Shown piece after piece: positions 25,201 to 35,200 of a stretch of DNA of 64,000 bases. Position 1 is the stretch's first letter. Each line of letters begins with the position of its first letter. A model generated the notes under the pieces. The model was not told the DNA's origin. It saw nothing but the letters and a program-made list of their open reading frames with translations, and did not search any database. A program made the translations under genes and the position numbers. Source of the stretch: Urophycis tenuis (lineage: Eukaryota; Chordata; Actinopteri; Gadiformes; Phycidae); contig JAXIVH010000033.1 of assembly GCA_036785325.1 (NCBI GenBank), positions 1,883,227 through 1,947,226 on the forward strand, given 5' to 3'.

Positions 25201-28200
25201 TCAGAAAGAGACACAGCAGGAAGTAAGGCCTTCAGAAAGAGAGACACAGCAGGAAGTAAGGCCTTCAGAAAGAGAGACACAGCAGGAAGTAAGGCCTTCA
25301 GAAAGAGACACAGCAGGAAGTAAGGCCTTCAGAAAGAGAGACACAGCAGGAAGTAAGGCCTTCAGAAAGAGAGACACAGCAGGAAGTAAGGCCTTCAGAA
25401 AGAGAGACACAGCAGGAAGTAAGGCCTTCAGAAAGAGAGACACAGCAGGAAGTAAGGCCTTCAGAAAGAGAGACACAGCAGGAAGTAAGGCCTTCAGAAA
25501 GAGAGATGAGCAGGAAGTAAGGCCTTCAAAAAGAGAGATGAGCAGGAAGTAAGGCCTTCAAAAAGAGAGACACAGCAGGAAGTAAGGCCTTCAGAAAGAG
25601 AGACACAGCAGGAAGTAAGGCCTTTAGAAAGAGAGACACAGCAGGAAGTAAGGCCTTCAGAAAGAGACACAGCAGGAAGTAAGGCCTTCAGAAAGAGAGA
25701 TGAGCAGGAAGTAAGGCCTTCAGAAAGAGAGATGAGCAGGAAGTAAGGTCTTCAGAAAGAGAGATGAGCAGGAAGTAAGGCCTTCAGAAAGAGACATGAG
25801 CAGGAAGTAAGGCCTTCAGAAAGAGAGATGAGAAGGAAGTAAGGCCTTCAGAAAGAGAGATGAGCAGGAAGTAAGGCCTTCAGAAAGAGAGATGAGCAGG
25901 AAGTAAGGCCTTCATAAAGAGAGATGAGCCGGAAGTAACGCCTTCAAAAGACACAGCAGGAAGTAAGGCCTTCAGAAAGAGAGATGAGCAGGAGGTAAAA
26001 CCTTCAGAAAGAGAGATGAGCAGGAAGTAAGGCCTTCAGAAAGAGAGATGAGCAGGAAGTAAGGCCTTCAGAAAGAGAGATGAGCAGGAGGTAAAACCTT
26101 CAGAAAGAGAGATGAGCAGGAAGTAAGGCCTTCAGAAAGAGAGATGAGCAGGAAGTAAGACCTTCAGAAAGAGAGATGAGCAGGAAGTAAGGCCTTCAGA
26201 AAGAGAGATGAGCAGGAAGTAAGGCCTTCAGAAAGAGAGATGAGCAGGAAGTAAGACCTTCAGAAAGAGAGATGAGCAGGAAGTAAGGCCATTAGTACGG
26301 GAGACACGAGTGCTAATGAAGCTGAGGTAAGCTAAGGTAAGGTAGCAGAGGTATACTGCTTCTTTGAAGCTAAGGCAGGTGTTGACATGCATTGCCTCCA
26401 TGCCTCCAGACAGCTGCTGTCATCATGAGACTGAACCAATCAGATGAGAGGGGACACGCCCAGCTAGTCTAAAATATTATCTGCTCAAGCAGAATGGTCA
26501 GCTGACCTTTGACCCACCCACAGAATCCACAGAATGGGAGGGTTGGATTACATCCCAGCATGCTCAGGCAGCCACAGCCAGAACGTTGGACGAGTGATGC
26601 AGGAACAGATTGCGTCTTCAGCTGAGAGAAGATATATCGACCTCTGTGTTTCTGACCACGCTTAGAGAGACATGCGCTGTCCTTTCGTGTTCCGTATATA
26701 AACGGCCTTCATGGACGGTGAAGACACAGGAACGTGGCTTCAGGAGACGTGGTGGACGAGTGGGACCCGGAGTGGTGTCGGAGTGGGACCCGGAGTGGTG
26801 TCGGAGTGGGACCCGCCACCAGGAGGCGCCCTGCTGCCCACCGGCCGCAGCTCTCCTTCCATTCGGGTTGTTTTGTTCTGCTGGGCCCGGTCTGCAGGGC
26901 CCGGTCTGCAGGGTACAGGGCCCGGTCTGCTGGGCCCGGTCTGCAGGGTGCAGGGCCCAGTCTGCAGGGCCCGGTCTGCAGGGTGCAGGGCCCGGTCTGC
27001 AGGGTACAGGGCCCGGTCTGCAGGGCCCGGTCTGCTGGGCCCGGTCTGCAGGGTGCAGGGCCCAGTCTGCAGGGCCCGGTCTGCAGGGTACAGGGCCCGG
27101 TCTACAGGGCCCGGTCTGCTGGGCCTGCAGGGCCTGCAGGCCCAGCAGGCGTGTGTTCCCCCACAATGCTTCCCCCGCCATCGCTCTGAGCTCCCCAAAC
27201 GCCTGCAATAACCCAAGACCCCGAATCTGTTCCCTGTTGGCTTTGGTTCAGGAGTACAAATGAACCTCGATCGCCCGTGTTGACAGGCCAGTGCTCCCGT
27301 GTTGGTGTGAACCGTCCAGGTGGTCCGGCAGAGCCCTGGTGTCTGCAGGGCTCCTCCAAGTGTTTCCTCGTGAGCCATGCAGGTCACCTAGTGCACCGCC
27401 TGGTCTCCCCCCGGGGGGCAAACTAACATATTTCTAGAGCATCCAGACCAAGGCCCTCCTCCCTCTCTACCTACCTCCCCCTCTCTCCCCCCGTCGCTCG
27501 AGTCCCCTCTCCGCCCGGCGGTGTGAGGGTGACTTCCTGTGTGCCTGAGGGTGACTTCCTGTGTGCGTGGCTGTGTTCCCCGTCCAGGGGTCCGCTGGTG
27601 CAGGCGTCCAAGGCGGCGGCGGGCGTGAAGAAGTACGAGCTGAGCAAGTGGAAGTACGCCGAGCTGCGGGACGCCATCAACACGTCCTGCGGTGAGTCCC
27701 ACGCCGTCCGTCCGTCCGGCCGTCCGTCCGGCGCCGCGCGGCTGGGAAACATCCCATAATGTCCACGGGACAGCACCACAGTGTCAAGTCAAGAAAGAGA
27801 AGTTCTGTCTGTTGGGGCTCAGGGGGAGGGGAGCTGGGTGGAGCTGGATGGAGTGGGTGGAGGGGGTTTCAGGCGGGGCCGACCACAAAATGAGGGCCTG
27901 CAGACAGAGCGGTGGTGCTAACGTGCCCAGCGTGCTCAGGCTCCATGCGTTTCCTCTGATGCTTAGCGCTGTGTTGGTGAGGGCTGAGAAGAGACAGGCC
28001 CTCAGCGTGAGATCACAGCTCCACCTGATGGGTCCTCTGGTCTCTGGAGGAGGAAGCTGAGACGTGTTGTTGTGTCCTGCAGACATCGAGCTGCTGGCCG
28101 CCTGCAGGGAGGAGTTCCACCGCCGCCTCAAGGTCTACCACGCCTGGAAGTCCAAGAACAAGAAGAGGAACATGGAGGGACCCGACCAGCGCGCCCCCAA

Positions 28201-29232
28201 GTCCGTCACCGACTATGGTGAGAACCAGACCAGAACTAGACCAGTACCAGAACCAGACCAGAACTAGACCAGTACCAGAACCAGACCAGAACTAGACCAG
28301 TACCAGAACCAGACCAGAATTAGACCAGTACCAGACCAGAGCTAGATCAGTACCAGAACCAGACCAGAACTAAAACAGTACCAGACTTTACTTACTTACT
28401 TACTAGACCAGAATATGAACTACACACACATGTTGTTGGTTCTGAACATCCTATGTGTTCCCAAGTGTTCTGCTGCTGGATGAGTCGAAACATTGCACCT
28501 ACGTGCCTTGCCCAAAGGCACTCTGGTCACCGTATTCCGCACGTCTGTTTGCTTGTTTTTGGTCTGGGGATGTACTCCTGCTAACGGCAGACAGAGGTTT
28601 CTCGTTGTAATGGATGACACCACATATGTGGTGTGTTCCCACCATCATCTGGGGGTCCGACCCCTCATGGACACCTCATCCCTGAGCTCCCTGAGGCTGA
28701 GACTCATGATGTCATCGTCTTCATTCAGACGCCCGCTGGCTGCTGTGTTCAGTGGAGCCGCTCCAGACTCACAGGCTCACAACTCTGGAGCTGCTCTCCC
28801 TGTCTCACTGTCTCTCCCTGTCTCACTGTCTCTCATTGTCTCTCACTGTCTCTTCCTGTCTCACTGTCTCTCATTGTCTCTCACTGTCTCTTCCTGTCTC
28901 ACTGTCTCTTCCTGTCTCACTGTCTCTCCCTGTCTCACTGTCTCTCACTGTCTCTCTGTCTCTCACTGTCTCTCCCTGTCTCACTGTCTCATTGTCTCTC
29001 CCTTTCTCATTGTCTATCACTGTCTCACTCTCTCCCTGTCTCACTGTCTCTCCCTGTCTCATTGTCTCTCACTGTCTCACTCTCTCCCTGTCTCACTGTC
29101 TCACTGTCTCATTGTCTATCACTGTCTCACTGTCTCATTGTCTCTCACTGTCTCACTGTCTGCCTCATCTGTCCTGTCGCTCTCCTTTCACTGCTCCTCC
29201 TCTCCTCTGCTCTTCATTTCTCTTTCCACTTA

Positions 29233-29264
<32 letters not shown>

Positions 29265-32200
29265 CTCCTCCATCTCCTAGTGCCACCCAGAGTTGTCATG
29301 ACGACAAAGAGCTGGTTCAGAGCCCATCGCTGATGTGCAGCGTCTTGTTTAGACTACTGATTGGCCGGCACACACACTCCTACACACACCTATATACACA
29401 CACCTATATACATACTATACACATACTTCTACACACACCTATATACACACACCTACATACACACTATACACACCTACACACACTTATATACACACACACT
29501 ATACACACCTAAACACACACTCCTACACACCTATATACACACACACTATACACACCTACACACATACTCCTACACACACTCCTACACACTATACACACAC
29601 CTATACACACTATACACCAGTGGCGAACCGTGAGCACTACAGCTGGGCCTTCACCTCAGTCATCACCGCTGAGAAAATAAATCCTCACGGAAAAAAAAGC
29701 AACGAACGATGAATTGAAAGGGTTAAACAAATGCAATCCGACTTAAATTAACGATGGCAAGGATGTAAACAAATAGACCATAATATCAATAACATTCTCC
29801 GCAACAAGAAACATCTCAACATTAAATTAACATACATATATAAACATATTCTAAAGCCAAAATCTGGAAATATAAAATGAAGTCCCCCAGAGTGTCACCC
29901 CATGACGCTGCTGACACGGACACCGAGGCTCATTTCATCACCCCAAAAGTTTTCAGACTGACCGTCGCTTGCAGGTGTGCCGCAGAACCTTGATGTCGGT
30001 GGGCTGACTGTCAGATTTGTAAGGCTGACAAATCCGCCGCTGACCCAGGTGGATGACTTTTCAGTTGTAAAAAGCAAACAACTCCAGCAGTACAGCCTAT
30101 TTGTTTTATTACAGCCCGCCATCCATGGATATCGCTGATCATTTTCGGTCTTGAAATGCCTTTCCACTTTATTAACCTTTTCTTTTAATTCCAGTTCTGG
30201 AGTTGGTCTTCCGTTTTTTATTATTTGAAGTTTTTCTGTGAAAGGATGCCTTGGAAAGGGTGATCCGATCAAGCTAGCCACAATGTAATTCTCCTCTGCC
30301 GTCATTTAACTCTCAATCTCAATCTCTCAACCACTTTTACCACTCTGCCAAAAATGTACCTCTGTGACAGAGGTGGCAGTGGTGAGAATGGTTGAGACTC
30401 AACCACTCTGTTAGGACTTCGTGAAGGCCTACGATCTTATTTTTTTTGTCCCGCCCACTTGAAATCAAACTGTGATTGGTCAATCTGCCACTCACTCTCC
30501 AAACCACAACACATAGCTTGGCCTTCTGCAGGATTTGTGAAGTCCTAACCAATTAATGAGCCAGCTAACCAGGCCTTGATAGAGAAGGACGATTCTGATT
30601 GGATAACATGTTTTAGGGACCGTAACCATTTCATTGCTGATGTGTATTTGACAGTAAACTTAATTTTAGAACATGGATGAGAGAAAATTTATAAAATGTA
30701 TTGTATTAAATTAGATAAGATAGAAATTAAAAAAATAATTATTATTATTTCTTATTTAATATTTTTTGGTCCAGAATTTTGTTAGGCCTTCTCTGAAGGC
30801 GTAGAAGGCCCTGAGGGTTCCCCACTGCTATACACACACATTTCTACACACTATACACACCTATACACACACTCCTACACACTATACACACACACACCTA
30901 TATAAACAGATACAGACAAAGACCTTCTCACATGCATATATGTACACACACAGACAGACAGACTGGTCCAGGACCAGAGTCTAGTCTGCAGGGCTACAGT
31001 GATGTACGTAGGCCTGTAGACTAGACTGTAGAGTAGGACCAGTCTAGTCTGCAGGGCTACAGTGATGTACGTAGGCCTGTAGACTAGACTGTAGAGTAGG
31101 ACCAGTCTAGTCTGCAGGGCTGCAGTGATGTACGTAAGCCTGGAGACTAGACTGTGGACCAGGACCTCTGACACTTTCTACACTTGTCATGTTCCAATGT
31201 TGTCATCAGTGGCCTCTTCTATTGTCTGTGATATGAGTCCTGCTCCTGCATCTTCATCCTCCCAACCCATGACGTACTGATCGTCATGGTGATTTAGCTT
31301 TATTTAGGTGACCGTTCATAAATACCATTAAAGTAGTTTATATCAGTATAAATAGTAGTTATCCTCATGGTATGTCCTTGTGTGTTTCTTCCTGTTGTCT
31401 TGTTGTCATACTCTTGTTTGTTGTCTTGTCCCTAGATGTTCCTCCACACGTGGTTGTGGAGTGTTTGTGGACACTTCCAGTTTCCTGTGTTAGCGTTGTG
31501 TAACCTACCCTGTTTACTCCTCCAGGTCGCACCACACCCGCCAAGGCAGCATGTAAGTGTGCTACTGCTAGCCGCTAACGCTACCTGCTACCGCTAAAGC
31601 CCTCGGCCCCTCCATTAACATGCAGCTAACAGTGGCGGCTAACAGTGGTGGGGCTAACAGAAGGCGGTCTGTGGGACTGGGACCCCCTGGGGGGGCACTG
31701 TGTGTGTGGTGGTCTATTGGACTGGGAATACTGTTTCTATTTCTTCTCTGTTGGTGTTTAAGGGGTGTCTTGGGAGAGGGGGAGAGACAGAAGGAGAGAG
31801 ATGAATACAGGGACAGCGAAGGCAGAGAGATGAAGATGCAGAGGAAGAGGATTCCCATAGCAACAGAGGCCTGTGTTCAGATGTCAGCGGTCTCCCAGCC
31901 TCGTATTGTTCTGCTGCTCTGGTCTCGGAGGATTTGAGAGACGACAGCAGAGCATCATCACAGAGCGTCATCACCGGCAGGCCGCCTGCTCCGGGAGAAA
32001 GGCTTCCATTGTGGAGGCTGAAGTGGCGAGCGCGTCAGCGGCCCGTGACACAAGCCGCGTCCTGTCCTGGTTCCTCTCCATGTAAACAGGCTGTGGGGCG
32101 GGGCGGGGCCTCCTGGCAGTGAGCGTGATGATGTCACTGAACCCTTGAGAGCCTCGTGCTGTAGAGTCTGAACAGAAAGACAGAGACCTCCGCTTCACCT

Positions 32201-35200
32201 CGCGGTCCCAGAACCTTCAGGGGCCGCGCAGCGCCGAGAGCAGGGAGAGGTTGGACGTAGGTTGACCAGTGAAGGGTTGGGGATGGGTGGAGGTGGTGGA
32301 GGTGGTGGAGGTGATGGAGTTACTGAGACCCAAGCTGGACTGAATACTCTCGGGTCGCCAAGCACTTGCCGTCCGCGTGTGTTTTTACAGATTAGTGAAC
32401 ATGGCGAGGCAGGGACTCAGCAGGGACTCAGCAGGGACTCAGCAGGGACTCAGAAGGGACTCAGCAGGGACTCAGCAGGGACTCAGAAGGGACTCAGTAG
32501 GGACTCAGAAGGGACTCAGCAGGGACTCAGCAGGGACTCGAGGCTCGGCTCCCAAACTGGGTCTGGGGAACCTGCTGGGCTGGGACCCAGTGGTTCTATT
32601 TCACTGCTTGGCTTCTCTCTTCAGAAGCCCAACAACGGTGACCAACAGATCAGTGTTCTGTAGGGCCAGTCTGCTCTGTAGAGCCAGTCTGCTCTGTAGA
32701 GCCAGTCTGCTCTGTAGGGCCAGTCTGCTCTGCAGGGCCAATCTGCTCTGTAGGGCCAGTCTGCTCTGTAGAGCCAGTCTGTTCTGTAGAGCCAGTCTGC
32801 TCTGTAGGGCCAGTCTGCTCTGTAGGGCCAGTCTGCTCTGTAGGGCCAGTCTGCTCTGTAGAGCCAGTCTGCTCTGTAGGGCCAGTCTGCTCTGTAGAGC
32901 CAGTCTGCTCTGTAGGGCCAGTCTGCTCTGTAGAGCCAGTCTGCTCTGTAGGGCCAGTCTGCTCTGTAGGGCCGGTCTGCTCTGTAGGGCAAGTCTGCTC
33001 TGTAGAGCCAGTCTGCTCTGTAGGGTCAGTCTGCTCTGTAGGGCCAGTCTGCTCTGTAGGGCCAGTCTGCTCTGTAGAGCCAGTCTGCTCTGTAGGGCCG
33101 TGGGCGGAGGAGGCCAGAAGTTCCTCCTTAAGAACCGGACCCTGGGTCCCCTCTGTCTCCAGATCAGTCACCATCTACCCGCACCTTCAGTTAGTTTGCT
33201 CATCAGATTGGCTGTTCCTACATACAGGCCCTTTATCAAGGAACATCGTTACTGATCAGAAGTATTGATCCAGAAGTGATGAGATGATCTACCCGATGGG
33301 TCTCCCATGACCCAGGGTGCGGTGCAGGCCCCCCAGGTGGCCCGCGGCCCACAGGTTGGGCCCACCGCTGGACGCTGGTTCTGAGAGCTGTGACTCCGCA
33401 GCCCCGGGCGAGCCGGCTGCAGTGGAGTGGAGCTGCTGTCTCCTTTCAAAGGTGGTGCGAGAGACGCTTCATTGGTGCTGATGGAGAGCGGTTGTCATGG
33501 TGATTGTTGGGCCTCTGCCTAGGAACAGATGCCAGCCTTTTTTTTTTCTTCTTTTTTTTTTTTACGGCAAACTGCAAAAGCGAAAGCAGAATATCGATTG
33601 GTCTTCCAGACGAGTGGTCTCGTGTCTGCGGTGCGGGACTCACTAGGACTCACCAGGACTCACCAGGACTCGCTTGGGACTGCTGGGAGCGCAGCCCTAC
33701 TTTGTGTTAGCATCACGGCATGGGGCGTGACATGTGGAAGCGCGGGCTAGCCACAGACATGCTAGCTACAGACACGCTAGCTACAGCCATGTTGTCATGG
33801 TGCCTGACCACGCCCACCCCTCCTGACCACGCCCACTCCTGCTGACCTCCCCAGCCTCCCATCCCTCACCTCCTCCAGCGCCCCACGGTGGTGGCACCCG
33901 TGTGGCCCTGGAGCGGAGCTGCTGGCGCTGCCATCCCATAATATGCGGCGTGCTACGCTCTCCGTCTGGCTGGTGCTCCTCCCCAGTGACACCCTAGCAT
34001 CCTCATTCCTCCCTCCCCCTGTCTCCTCCCTCCCCCTCTCTCCCCTAGCAGCCCCAGCAGGCGGGGTGTGTGGGGGGGGGTAACTGGGAGGTGTTGAAAC
34101 CCCCAAACCTGCAGGTCTTGTAGAAGCCATCTCATGCGTCGGGGTCAAAGGTCACCATGTTGGTTTGGGTTCTGTTGGGGTTCAGCGTTTCCTCTCAGCT
34201 GGGTTTGGGCTGTAGGGTACTCCACTATCCCCTACTGAGTATGTGTATATACAGTAGAGTACGTATATATATATTACTGTATATATATATATATATAGTA
34301 AAATTATATTTCTACGTAGTAAATATCTTTGTTGTAAATGTATGTTTCACTGGTCTCTGGTATGTTCCTCTGATTGTCTCGTTGACCGTCCGCCTGTCCT
34401 CTCTCCCCCCCCCCCCCCTCCCCCCCCCCACACGCCTGACTGACGCACCTCTGGTCCAATCCCCTGCAGCCCAGCAGAACCCGGCCCCGCCCATCCCGGC
34501 GCGGCAGCAGGAAGTGGCGATGAACCGACAGCAGCGCTACTTCCGCATCCCCTTCATCCGGCCGGGGGACCAGTACAAAGACCCCCAGGGCAAGAAGAAG
34601 GGCTGGTGGTACGCCCACTTCGATGGGCCCTGGATCGCCCGCCAGATGGAGCTGCACCCCGACAAGCAGCCCATCCTGCTGGTGGCGGGTCAGTGTCTCC
34701 ACACAGTGCATATGTAACCGGTACTGGCCAACCTGTAGCATGTCCTAGCTAATGGCGCTATTATGTAGCATATGGCCTGCTGGCTAACCTAGCTAACATG
34801 TCGGTGTTCCCCGAGCTAGCCTCTACCGGGCTGATAGCTGCACTGGCTAACGCGTCACTGGGCCGTGTTCCGATATCCATACTTCCTGTACTTACTTTAC
34901 TTAGTTTGAGTATGTAGGGTGTTCCGATTATGATCACGGCGAAAAGAAGTGTACTGAAAGGACCCGGATGTTGCCCTCAAAACGGTTAGTACGCATAATA
35001 TGCATCAGTGTACACTTTCCGTACTCAACGGCAGCCATCTTAGCTAGGTAGCGGAATAGGCGGAGCCAGGCTGTGCCGCGCTCAGTTGTAAAATGGCCAG
35101 ACGTCAGTGGGGCGTAATGGATTCACATGTGTTTGGCGGGTGACGCAGCAGCACAGCTGATAGTTATTTCCGGTGAGTGCACCACAGTGTAGTGGATTTG

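Noticed and set aside
26610..27387. Overlapping ORFs on both strands around 26.6-27.4 kb
   Set aside because: They run across the GGGCCCGGTCTGCAG repeat between exons w14 and w15; no splice signals fit.
32377..33255. 292-codon + ORF and 174-codon - ORF
   Set aside because: 18-bp repeat readings (CRASLL, TEQTGP).
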